A stretch of 64,000 nucleotides of DNA from Scytalidium lignicola. Taxonomy: Eukaryota > Ascomycota > Leotiomycetes. The DNA lies in assembly GCA_002812745.2 (NCBI GenBank), contig NCSJ02000157.1, forward strand, positions 32,396 through 96,395, given 5' to 3'. The notes below the pieces were generated by a model, which ran no database searches, was not told the origin of the DNA, and saw only the letters and a list, made by a program, of their open reading frames with translations. Positions 44,586 to 55,914 of the stretch are shown piece by piece. The translations under genes and the position numbers were made by a program. Positions within the stretch are counted from its first letter, which is position 1. Each line of letters opens with the position of its first letter.

Positions 44586-44931
44586 GGTGGATTGCAAAGA
44601 ACTTAATCATATAAAGATTACAATGGAAATAGAATTGTTCCATGAAGTTGCCATCTAATCAGCTTGTCGCAGATAAATAAATTGACGTGAAACTTCAAGC
44701 AGCTGGAGTTGAGCCCTTCCTAAAGTGGGATATCATGTGTCGATCCAAACCACCAACTGCAACCCTACTTGCCACTAATCCTAGGAAGGTAGTTAAATGG
44801 TGGTTGGAACCGCCATTCTTGATAAGAAATGGGGATAAATATGAATACTTGACCAGGTAGCCTGCTGGAGTGGCCAGTATTTGAATCAATTTCTGTGGCG
44901 GGTGGTACGATACTTTCCATACTTCCTCCTG
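44586..44931. promoter_or_regulatory. Divergent promoter with GATA-type sites
   Basis: 346 bp between two start codons. AGATAA at 44671 and TGATAAG at 44820 fit the HGATAR consensus of AreA/NIT2 nitrogen regulators, and another GATAAA lies at 44834. Binding is inferred only from the words and the nature of the two genes. Confidence 0.35.
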
Positions 44932-47486
44932 ATGAGCGAATTCATTACAAACGACGGTCGTCGACCAATTGCCTCCGAGCTGGCGGAGATTCCTGAGAAA
45001 GATGATAAATATATGGAACCTAAGGTATAGACTGCCTTGCTGCCTTGGATACAGAGAACTAACAATGTTGTTTTTGTAGGAACTATCTCCTAGGGTAACA
45101 GAAGAAGACATTGAAATTCTCGATGATCGTGCAGCTGAGCAAATTTTGCCATACGATTCAGACAACTCCCCCTTTCCTCAAGTTCGCGCTGTTGTATCAC
45201 CTGAAGATGATCCTGGACTACCTGTGAATACTATCCGGATGTGGAGTATCGGTATCATTTTTACTGTTGTACGAACCCCTCTCAATGCATAATGTCAGAC
45301 AAGGCTGCTAACCATATCACAGATTGGAAGTGGCCTTAACCAGTTCTTCAACTTACGCCAGCCAAGTGTGACAATTAGTCCCCTGGTCGCTCAGTTGATT
45401 ACCTATCCTGTTGGTTGCGCATGGGCGAAATTCCTCCCTATTGGGTTCTTCAATCCCGATCACCACTTCAACATCAAGGAGCATGTGCTCATCACTATCA
45501 TTGCGAACGTCTCCTTTGGCTCAGCATCTGCAACTCAAGTGATAGAAGCAATTGTTAAGTTCTATGACCTGCCATCACAAGGAGGCGTCGAAGTACTCTT
45601 CACTCTAACCACGCAACTGCTTGGTTTTGGCATTGCAGGTATCTCATACCGCTGGTTGGTCCTTCCTGCTACCATGATATGGCCTAGTGTTCTCTCCAAT
45701 ACAGCTCTTTTTGTGACGCTGCACTCACGCAAGAACGTCATTGCAGACGGCTGGAAAATATCTCGCGCCCGGTTTTTCACGTACGTCTTCGTTGGTGGCA
45801 CAATTTGGTATTTCGTTCCGGGATTCCTGTTCAAGGCACTTAGCACATTCTCTTCATCTGCTGGATTGTTCCAAAAAACGTCGTGGTGAACACTTTGTTT
45901 GGTCAGACCACCGGTCTTGGTATGTCACTGCTGACATTTGACTGGGCTCAAGTTGTGTATGCAAATCAAAGTCCTTTGATTGCACCAGCTTGGGCCGGAT
46001 TGAACGTTATCGGAGGCTTCGTTTTGTTCTTCTGGATTGTAGCTCCCGTACTCTACTACACCAACACGTGGTATACTTCTTTCATGCCATTGATGAGCTC
46101 CAACACGTTTGATAATACTGGACATACTTACAACACCAGTCGAATTATCAATATCGATGGAACAGTCAACCAGACTGCATATGAAGGGTATTCACCCATG
46201 TTTTTGCCTGCTGCTTATGCCCTCACGTATGGTCTCTCATTTGCAAACTTAACAGGCATTTTTGTGTACATTGGGCTCTATCACGGAAAAAATTTGTGGG
46301 AAGAATAGAGAGGGCAAGGTGAAAAAGATATTCATGCACGAGTCATGGAGAAGTACAAGTACCATGGTGGTGGTTTCTATCTATTACAGTCGTCATGCTG
46401 GTGTTAAGCATTGTGACTAACGAAGTCTATGACACGAAACTATCAGTCTGTGCTGTCTTCCTAGCCTTTGCTCTGCCGGTAGTCTATTTTTTGCCCGTTG
46501 GCATTATAAAAGCCATAACCAACATCAGCACCAACCAATTCAACCTTATCACTGAGTTTATTGGTGGGTACGCCTTTCTTGGAAAGCCCATTGCGAATAT
46601 GAGCTTTAAGTTCTATGGGTATGTAGCAGTATCTCAAGGTTTGGAGTATGTATATCAGTTACTTATCACGTTGAGTTGATTCCTAATTGAGGTTATAGGT
46701 TTGTGGCAAATATGAAGCTGGGACATTACCTGCATATTCCTCCACAAACAGTGTTCTGGGCTCAGGGATTAGCTACTGCTATTGGCGCCATTGTCCAGTG
46801 TGGTATCACCGTTTTCCTCATTACTCGTATTGATGACATGTGCGACTCCAATGCTGCTGGAGGCTATTCATGTCCTCATGGGCGAGTCACATATTCATCG
46901 TCGCTAATTTGGGGTCAGTAACAGCAACTGAAAAAATCCCCTTGCATTGAAACTAACAGTTCGTAGGAGTTTTGGGCCCCGGTAGGAGCTTTTCGCCTGG
47001 ACAGATCTACGGCAAATTGCTATGGTTTTTCTTCGTAGGTCCACTAGCTGTCATTGTCACATACTTCATTTCTCGAAAATGGTCCAGCTTCAGATACGTC
47101 TCGTGGCCTGTCATATTTGGAGCCATGGGACTCGTACCACCTGCAACAGGGGTCAACTTCTCATCGTGGTGGGTGGTTAACAAAATTTTCAATTTTTTCA
47201 TCAAGAGACGCAAGCCAGCTTGGTGGAACAAATATAGTAAGCCTATCATTAAATTTCAGATGATCTCGATATACCACACCTTCTAATTCACGTATAGACT
47301 ATGTATTATCTGCTGCTCTTGACTCTGGAGTCGCTGTTGCTACTGTTATCATCTACTTTTGTATTATACTTCCAGGTGGTAACCTTAAATTCCGTTTACC
47401 TTAACACAGCAGATGGAAAGGGAACTCCATGGAAGACACTCCCAGAACACGGTTATTTTGGTCCACCAAAGCGGTCATGGCATTAA
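44932..47486 (+). pseudogene. Oligopeptide transporter (OPT family) with stop and frameshifts
   Basis: Exons 44932-45024, 45080-45268, 45323-46645, 46699-46913, 46967-47236 and 47298-47486 would give 759 residues. The N-terminal tail is acidic. Characteristic OPT segments follow: NQFFNLRQPSVTISPLVAQL, YPVGCAWAKFLP, VLPATMIWPSVL, FDWAQV, GYSPMFLPAAYALTYGLSFA, QFNLITEFIGGY and NTADGKGTPWKTLPEHGYFG, among many hydrophobic helices. It would import small peptides across the plasma membrane. Defects: one base missing near 45851, an in-frame TAG at 46306-46308 (LWEE*RGQGEKD), one base missing after 46359, and one extra A near 47387. The indels are at short homopolymers and could be errors, but the TAG is a substitution and would truncate the protein about midway. 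Start chosen at MSEFITNDG. Confidence 0.8.
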
Positions 47487-49064
47487 GGCGCTAATGAATG
47501 AGGTATCATTAAGCTACAATGGTAACCTTTTACTTATCCTTCAGCTCCGAATTATCGTTGACTTCTACAATAATGATAATCGCGATATACTTGTCTCAGC
47601 TATAGCTTCTGTCAGATTCGTGACACTCAATGATAATAAATACAAATTAATTACTAGTAGATATTCAGCTGTGTTAAGGCTCTTCAGGATATCATCCATA
47701 CAACTACAGATGTGACTCGAAATTACTCTTTAGCCATTTCGTAAATCATGAGTCAATTTACAGAAAGGCCGGGATCATAATCTGGATGAGACAATGGAAC
47801 CATTTAGGAAGTTCTTTATCAATGAAAATCAACAAGATTAGTTGGCATTTTTGTTAACGCATTATGTCACAGGAGAAAACAATTCACAAATTCTGCAAGT
47901 GCTTGAAAGTAATTTTGCCAACATACCTAGTATGTAAAGCCTGATTCAGTTCCCAAAATCAAGTAGTAATTCTTCATGCTGACTGAATTAATGAAATTAC
48001 CAGGGTCGCATACAACCATAATATATAGAACAGTCCTTTAGTTTGACTCTTATATTTACCCGGGTGCTTATATCCTACACAAATGTTATATCCGGATCCT
48101 GTTGAATGGGTTGTTCTAAGTTAAGGAGTTGTTACCAATATTCTTCGCCATCTCAAGCTTGAATTTCACCCAAATGCATCGGATATACCGGAATATATGC
48201 TAATATAAATAGTTAAGGCATTTTGGGCCAAATATGGGGGTAGGCCGACAATTGATAGAATGGGCTGAAATAAAAATTAGAAGTTGGATAATACTACTGC
48301 AGCACTCCAGCGCAAGTAGGTTACTTATAGTAGACTAGCTCCTTTAACATTGTTGAACTTTCCTAGGTATAGTTACGGATGGTCTGCCTTTATTATTCTC
48401 TAACTTTCCATACTTGGACATCGTTCACTCTTTTATATAATCCTAGATATTTACTGTCGCATCAAATGATAAATTGGTATGCAACATGAAAGACGTCATT
48501 GTTGATATATATTAAAAATGCTTAACAGTGCCATATCATATACCGGGTAAATGTAAAGCATAAATTATGCAAGGGTGAGTCTAGTTTGAACTCATGATTA
48601 CTGGATAAAATAGATGTCGATCACTATCGCACTCAACGACGCATCAGTTCTATAATAGTACTAGTTACCATAAATTGAAGAAAAACTTTTTACCAATTAA
48701 AACTGCATGTATTTTTAAAAAGGGACGACACTTAATATATTCTCTGGATAATTAGATCGGGCTGAACGACCAGACGGTAAATAGACCAAGATCGCATGTG
48801 TTTAGACCATGTCATAATATATCCTCGGTATAATTATACTGTTTCACATCTCGTACGCCACCCCGCACTGCGGTGTAAGAGAGGGATTTTGAAATTTAGC
48901 CTCTATCGCGAGTGAAGAAATTATGCTTGTGATTTCTTCATTCGTAATGGCAATAGGAATATAAAAGACACGCTTATTCTCCAGAGCAATCCCAAGAGTA
49001 GTTGAGCCAAAGATCTCCATTCTATCAACTTAATAATCCATATCCCTCAAGCAAAAGTATCATC
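47487..49064. other. Long AT-rich spacer before the xylanase
   Basis: No gene, RNA gene or clear repeat was seen. The last 200 bp should be the xylanase promoter (TATAAAAGAC near 48960). Confidence 0.45.
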
Positions 49065-49790
49065 ATGATGTTACTTTCTACTCTTACAGTTGGCCTGTCT
49101 GTTATTGCCAGCGCCCTTGCTGTGCCTCCCAACTTTGAGCTGTCCAAACGGCAAACTATAACCTCGCCCTCGACTGGTGAAAATGGAGGCTATTATTATT
49201 CCTTTTGGACAAACGGAGGGGGCTCTGTCGAGTATACAAACGGTAATGGCGGTGAATACAGCGTCGTCTGGCAAAATGATGGTGATTTTACTGCCGGAAA
49301 AGGATGGAATCCAGGGAGTGCACAGTAAGCTTAACCATCATACATAACCTAGTCTCTATTTGAACTCACTTTACTAAATACGTTTGATAGGGCTATCACG
49401 TATTCTGGAAGTTTCAATCCACAGGGAAATGCCTACCTCTCAGTTTACGGTTGGACTACCGATCCCCTTGTAGAATACTACATTATGGAATCCTACGGCA
49501 CCTATAACCCGGGCCCCAGCATGACACACAAGGGAACAGTCCAAAGCGATGGAGGCACATACGATATCTACGAACATCAGCAAGTCAACCAACCATCTAT
49601 TGAAGGCACTTCTACTTTCAACCAGTATTGGTCTATCCGCCAGAGCAAGCGTGTTGGTGGCACGGTTACCACATCCAACCACTTCAATGCGTGGGCAAGT
49701 CTTGGCATGCCGCTAGGTCAACACAACTACCAGATCATATCGACTGAAGGATATGAAAGCAGTGGTTCGTCCACCATCACGGTATCTTAA
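49065..49790 (+). CDS. Secreted GH11 endo-1,4-beta-xylanase
   Basis: Two exons (49065-49324, 49391-49790) encode 219 residues, normal for the family. A signal peptide ([17 protein letters not shown]) is followed by a short pro-region ending in SKR, a likely Kex2 site. The GH11 jelly-roll landmarks are present: [53 protein letters not shown] with the nucleophile glutamate, [10 protein letters not shown], and [12 protein letters not shown] with the acid/base glutamate. No carbohydrate-binding module is attached. It should cleave xylan outside the cell, pointing to a plant-associated or saprotrophic lifestyle. The ATG at 49065 is followed directly by another ATG; either gives a good signal peptide. 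Confidence 0.95.
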
Positions 49791-50133
49791 ATGTTTACTG
49801 TAGCTTGGCTAGACTATCGTGAGTTGTTCCTTTCATAGCGCTTCCATTTTTGACTTGTTCGATTAATCAACTTCTCTAGGTTACCGCTCTTTACCGTGAA
49901 TGGAGTAACGAGTCAACTGATAGTGAAGATATTTATTTAACAACCGATATATACCTTAAATATACTTCATAAGTTAGTGAAATAGTTCTGATTTTTGTCT
50001 GCGTAACTGTTGATGGCCAACTTTGCATTATCGTTACTGAGCTATCTAAACTTGACTCAAATAATTAATGATAAATCAAAAGAATGAAATAGACCTCCCG
50101 AAGGAAGTAATTGAGTAGATATATAGTGCAATA
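49791..50133. other. Xylanase 3' spacer
   Basis: Nothing recognised. Confidence 0.3.
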
Positions 50134-50370
50134 TCACCAGTAAATGTTTTCAGGGTCGTTCCTCCACATTGCTGGTAAAGTGCCGTTGACTTTAAGCAAT
50201 CGGATAAAATCATAGCGCGTGATATTTGGGGCTGGAATTGCAGCAATCTTCTTTGCGAAATTGATTTCCATAGGATCGTTGTCAGTGTACCTGGGTCAGT
50301 TTGGAAGATCACTATCGTTCGAATTTGGATTGCCATTCTCTGCGAAGTTGGTCCAGTACTTCATCATTGT
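50134..50370 (-). pseudogene. Carboxylesterase type B C-terminal relic
   Basis: The minus frame reads MMKYWTNFAENGNPNSN, then SDLPN*PRYTDNDPMEINF and ends MWRNDPENIYW before a stop. MMxYWxNFAxxGNPN ... LPxWPRY is the typical end of fungal type B carboxylesterases. The stop falls where that family has tryptophan (TGG to TGA). No catalytic part (GESAG, His) is found upstream, so this is a gene fragment left by deletion or rearrangement. Confidence 0.6.
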
Positions 50371-51035
50371 GGAAGAGGGCTCCTTATCAGCAGTAGAAGG
50401 AGTTCCGAAAGTTTCACCACGTTATTTTCTACTGCACCTGCAGATTCTCTTGGACTTTTGGGTTCTGTCGAATTAGGAAATAGGAGACTATCAACAAAAC
50501 AACTACATGACATGGGCTAAACTAGGAGGATTTTGCAAAATTTCTTGACAAAGTTACATAATCCAAGTCTGGACTAACTTAGACCTGAGTTTTGGTGTTA
50601 AAGTTTCTGGTAAGCTTTTCGAAGCCCCTTCTTCTCTTAACAAGCTAAGAAGTACAAAAGCAAACTTGATGAGTTTTAATGCAAAGCTAATTTCGAATTT
50701 TACTATACATAGTTTCGAATTCTATTGTANTTTTTTTTTTTTTCAAATAGAATTTTTTAAATTTGTTGNTTTTAAGCTTATTATACTGAGGAAATTAGCC
50801 TAAAAAGACTTGTTATAATTTCAAATGTTATAATTAGAAATTTTATAAAACGAGGCTCTCGCCAACTGTGGCGGTAGTTTAATTAGGCAACACACAAAAA
50901 ATCATCAGATGCTGACATATTAGTTATGAGGCTGCACTATTTCCTAACCGACTTGATTTTTTATTGCTAAATTCTTCAAGGTCAGTACTAAATATAAAAC
51001 TAGAGCTGTAGTGAAGAATAGTTTTAAAGTCAGAT
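50371..51035. other. Spacer with homopolymers
   Basis: AT-rich, contains two undefined bases (50730, 50769) next to T runs. Should contain the HET gene promoter. No other gene. Confidence 0.35.
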
Positions 51036-52871
51036 ATGTCTCACGCAAGTAGTGTTACAAACACATTTGGCAATCTGGACCAAATACCAACTTTTCAATA
51101 TGACGATCTCTCAGGCCCATCTTGTATCAGGCTACTTCGTATTTTACCAGGAAAAGACGGAGATATTGTTCAATGCCAGTGCTCCCCTTTCTCCTTTCAA
51201 GGACCCAGGCCTGAATACACCGCAATCTCGTATACTTGGGGAGTTGTGAGATACACTGAACTGATAGTGCTAAATGGAAAGCAACACTTGACAACAAAGA
51301 ATGCAAGAGAAGTCTTGGAGTATATGCGCTGTGGAGATTGCCAGATCACTATTTGGATCGATGCAATTTGTATTAACCAGGATAGCATACCGGAACGCGA
51401 CTCCCAGGTTCGTCTAATGGGTAGCATCTATTCTCACGCTCAACAAACCATGATCTGGCTAGGGACAGCATTCAATGATAGCGATATGGCCATTGATTTT
51501 GTTCCAGTGATTCAGAAAGCACTAGATATCCTGGAAGAATCCGGGGAGGTGACAGACAAATTACTTTTGGAGGCTACAGCATCGGATGCTAAGTCTCCTC
51601 AGTGGCAGGCGCTGCAGAGACTACTAGTACGGCCGTGGTTTCAGCGTATATGGGTGATTCAAGAAGTCACCTTGTAACAAAATATCCGCATTTGTTGTGG
51701 AGAAAAGTCACTTTCGTGGCATGCCCTGGATATGATGATGGAGACTCTTTTGAAATGGCGCCTCATGCACCTCCTCGGCAGCCCGTTTTCACCGGGACAA
51801 CTTACTGGTGGCGCGAGTACACTCTGGTGCATGCAAAATATCCGACGACAGCTGCAAGATTGCGGTAGGAGGTGTATCTCGGACGTGCTCTTCGAAACAA
51901 TGGGCTTCCTTGCCACCGATGCTCGCGATCAGATTTTTGGGATCTTAGCTCTTGTTAAGTCCGATTGGGGCGATTCAGAGCCCGCTAGTTATAATGACTC
52001 CGTCCAAGAAGTTTATAAGAAAGTGACAGAGATGTCTCTGCGTGAAGAACATAGGTTTAGTCTACTCTATCTCGCAGGGATTACTCACACCCGAGCCGTT
52101 TTGGATCTTCCATCTTGGGTTCCGGATTTTTCTCATGACATTAACATCAACCCATTCGGACTGCCGTCTGCTAATAGCAAGTTGCAATATCAAGCAGGAG
52201 GAATGACCACATCCGACGTCTTCAAGGATCTACGATTCACGGAGAACTTTCTCGTCTTGAAAGGCATTATCGTAGACAAAATCTCTACGTACACGCGCGT
52301 ACGAGTGGCAGCAAGACAGGAATCCTACGATGAACAGCACACCAACTGGTGGGGTTGGGCTACCGAAGCATACCAACTCGCAAAATCATGCCAGAAAATT
52401 GACAGATTCTGGAAAGCAATCATAGCTGGTATTGATCATCCGTCTAAAGAAATGGCGCCGTCATATTATGAGCAGTATTTCTACCGGTTCAAACAGATCT
52501 ATATCAATAACACCAATCATCAAAACATGGATTGGAAGCAGGCGCATGCATTGGTCTCGAAGGATAAAGGCATTGACGATGACATCAAAAATGCCGCAAA
52601 TTCGTACTTGTTTGCATTTGTGGATGCATCTATCGGGAGACGGTTTTGTATCACAAGTAGCGGCAGATTTATGCTTATTCCTGAAGCAAGCATGACTGGG
52701 GATCTTGTCTGTATTGTTCAAGGGGCTCCAGCACCACTGGTATTGCGAGAAGCTGACTGTGTTAATAAGGAGCAGCGTACTTTCATTCTTGTTGGTGATT
52801 GTTATATTGACGGTTACATGGAAGGACAAGGGATGATGTGCCAAAAATTTGAGGATATTTTTATTTCCTGA
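51036..52871 (+). pseudogene. HET-domain protein with a premature stop
   Basis: A single reading frame of 612 codons is interrupted only by TAA at 51675-51677 (codon 214). The HET domain is clear: YTAISYTWG, ITIWIDAICINQDS, ERDSQVRLMGSIYSHAQQTMIWLG and PWFQRIWVIQEV. After the stop the frame continues with features of longer HET proteins: FETMGFLATDARDQIFGILAL, LPSWVPDFSH, and a C-terminal FCITSSGRFMLIP...APLVLREAD. HET proteins trigger cell death in vegetative incompatibility. The stop leaves the HET domain nearly whole but removes the rest, so a short product could in principle exist. No intron is needed. The substitution is not explained by a homopolymer slip. Confidence 0.8.
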
Positions 52872-55800
52872 TTTTAGTCTCAGTTATTATTCTAATTTAT
52901 AGTCATTATCTTGCTGTTTTTGTAGTCAACAGTGAAGCTGAATCCCTTAAGAACAATAAAGAAGAAAGCTCGAGTGTTACATATCCAGGGATGAGTCGCT
53001 TGCAAGAAATTGAACCGCTCCTCGATTATCTCTTGAATTGTCTTTACATTCATCGTCGAATTTAGTCGAATAGAGATGGAGTGTTCTTATATACTCAATG
53101 GCATAAAAGGTCCCTGTATTCCTGACTTGGTTGACCGCGACCTCCGTACTCGTTCAACTAGTCCTTAAACTATTATGCATTTAATATTACTATTCTGGCA
53201 GCTCTTAATAATATGTTAGAATAACCTGTTTGTTCAAATAGCTGATGTTTTTAATAATACTTGCTGCTATCTTAGTTAAATGGAGAAAAAGATACTCTCT
53301 CTTATTTCCTTTCACGTTCAATTTGTTGTCAGAATGCTCTGAAAGCTTTCCTACCACTAACAAAATACTCATATTTAGCTCAAATTGTCCTATTATACCA
53401 AGTCTTAACAACCATCATATGGCAAAACAATCTTCCATGAAACCGGTACCATGTTGTCAAAATTAATGCACGAGATAGATCCACAATTCCCTTTCTTTCA
53501 CCAGTATCCCTCCTATATCTCTGCCCTGGGTTATAATAGTTGAACTTCCAATAGGACCACAAGCCACTGACAGCTTCAATACATTGATATTAAGTTTCGT
53601 GCAACTTCAACCGCAGACATGGCAAAGTTATCAGGGAGCAGGATGAGAAAACAAATCAGATCATGGACACGAGCGTATAGTTTATGATTAAGTCGTTTTT
53701 GTCAACCCACGACCGAAGCAGGGAACCTGCAACATCTATGTCCGTTCCGGGGGCCGTAAAAGTGACCGTAAATTCAGTTCGGGATTTCTCTGTTATTTCA
53801 ATGCTCACTTTGGAGAATTCAGCAATGACTTTCTGGACCCTGTCTTCAGGGATAGCAGTAGGAAATCTGATTGTGAATTGCTTGATGCAATGGATTTTGA
53901 GATATTAGGAGAGAAGGTGCGATCGACTTTTACACAAGGTCGAAAGCTGTTGGCCTCTGGAATGATTACTTAGCTGACGAGGACTCACATATATAACACA
54001 GCTTGCATGGCTGCCTAGATTTTAGAGCCTCAGATACAAGGAATGATATATTTCATCACAATGACACAGTCGAGTTAGAGTTAGTGTGAGCATTCATAAG
54101 AGCGTTATTCCCATCTATAAACTGGGACAAAGTAAGGTTGTCCCCAGTTTAGAGTTGTAAGCTTAGATTCAAGATGGTATGAGACAACGATTATGGCGCT
54201 AACTTAACTGAGTGGCGATATTGCCGATTGTATCAATTTCATCAACCCGCAATTTCAAATAACATACTAGTATTTAACAAATTGCAATAGATTCTAGGNA
54301 AAAAAGGAAAAATTCGACCGTTTAAACGAATCTTTTACATCAATTCAGGGTTCTATCCCCTAAGGCCCGGAATCGCGTAAGATCGCGTAAAACAAATCAG
54401 GCATAAATATCTATACAAGTATAGTGATTTATCAGAAACTATAAAACCACTCTTAATTAAAATAAAATTAATCTATTGATTATTATAGTACAATATTAAG
54501 TAAGTTATCATTTTACCTTAATTAAACTAACCTAACAAGTTGTTACGTTTAAATAAGTAATTATCTTTATTTGGTGGTTTGTACTTCTAGAAATGTAGCC
54601 TTAAGCATGACGCTAAGAGTGGCCTCAGAGTGGCCCTCCGGGCCCGAGGGGATAAGGGAAATGTCTCGATAGAATCCCTCGTCAATTTTTGGCGTGGCGA
54701 GGTCGGGCATCAACCCAACGATTGTTACGCTGGTGCCTACGGAACCCCTTATTTATCAACTTACGTTCACTTTCTTCTAGAACTTGCAGTTTCGTATAAC
54801 CAATGAATGAAGTTAGATTGATATATTATGAAGAAATTTCGTATCTGATGCCATCCGGACTCTATTCCTCCGTAAATCAAACCAACCATCAGAGAGGACC
54901 GAGGATCTACAGAGTGTATCTGATACGGACGGCATGCAGATTGATACCTGGTAAAAGCATTAAAGTAAATATAAGAATATGAATGAATAGTTTAAGAAAC
55001 CTTAACTTACTGTAATTGTCCTTTGACTCAAGGCTTTCGAATTTCTACTTAAATATAACATTTATTGCAAATAGGTTTTGTTAATTGACGTTAAGGATCA
55101 GATCCAAATATAAGAGTGCATACAGCAGCCAGGCAACTGGAGTTCTCATTTTGTTCTGACATTAAGCTTGTGATCATTGTTAAGCTCTTTAAAGACATTA
55201 ATGAAGCAAGTTAATCCGTGCTATGATTCTGGTAAGAAGAATACTTTACGCACTTTCTTCAACGTCGACTGAATACCGACTTGGATCTTCGAATATTTCG
55301 ACGAACTCTCTACACTATACAATCTACATGTGTTTCAGTCTATTCCCAGTGCCACAATTCTTGACGGAGTCGTGCGGTTCTTACTTTTCATAACCCATCT
55401 ACCATTTTAGTTCCTCAGACGCCTTTCTTGGCCTTGTGTGAGCTTGATTGGCTGATGTATTCAGGGGTTAGTATTGTGTATTCGCAGCCATTTTGACAAC
55501 ATCGAGAAAAGTCCGCCAGGGTGAAGCTTCGCAGCTGATAGATAGGAATGTGACCACCAATTTCTAAGCCACTCCAAGCAGATAGTCCTGATGGGCGCGC
55601 CCTAATCCGGTAGAGTAGAAGCAAAATAGCTCGCATGAAAGTTAGCACCAGCAGGTCAGTTCAATCTCTAACCCAACAATGTACACGGCGGAGGAGATAA
55701 AATGGCGTTTATCTCTACTGATAGGGTACAATGAAAGGATATCCGCGCTTGTGATCTCTCTGCAATTGCGTGCTAGTGAACAAATGTGACACCTTTTCTT

Positions 55801-55914
55801 CACTCGCGCTTTTAAGGCAGATAAATAATATGTATGCACTCCATGATGGCCTTCATGACATTTCTTAGTTGGAAGGTTTATTCCTATTATTGAGGCCCGA
55901 TCAACGTCAAAAGT
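52872..55914. other. Long AT-rich spacer, probably old repeats
   Basis: No intact gene. 54400-54560 is very AT-rich; 54299 is an undefined base beside an A run; the GC-rich patch at about 54620-54700 contrasts with its surroundings. 53656-53904 (minus) has a protein-like frame listed separately. Confidence 0.4.
53656..53904 (-). other. Start-less open frame of 82 codons
   Basis: The minus strand reads KQFTIRFPTAIPEDRVQKVI, EITEKSRTEFTVTFTAPGTD and SWVDKNDLIINYTLVSMI before a stop. Composition and alternating hydrophobicity look protein-like (beta and helix), but there is no ATG and an upstream stop lies directly before it. It could be the last exon of a small gene or a relic. No family recognised. 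Confidence 0.25.

Noticed and set aside
51675..51680. Programmed read-through of the HET stop codon
   Set aside because: TAA CAA AAT lacks the CARYYA-type or TGA-CTA context known to favour read-through; a nonsense change is simpler.
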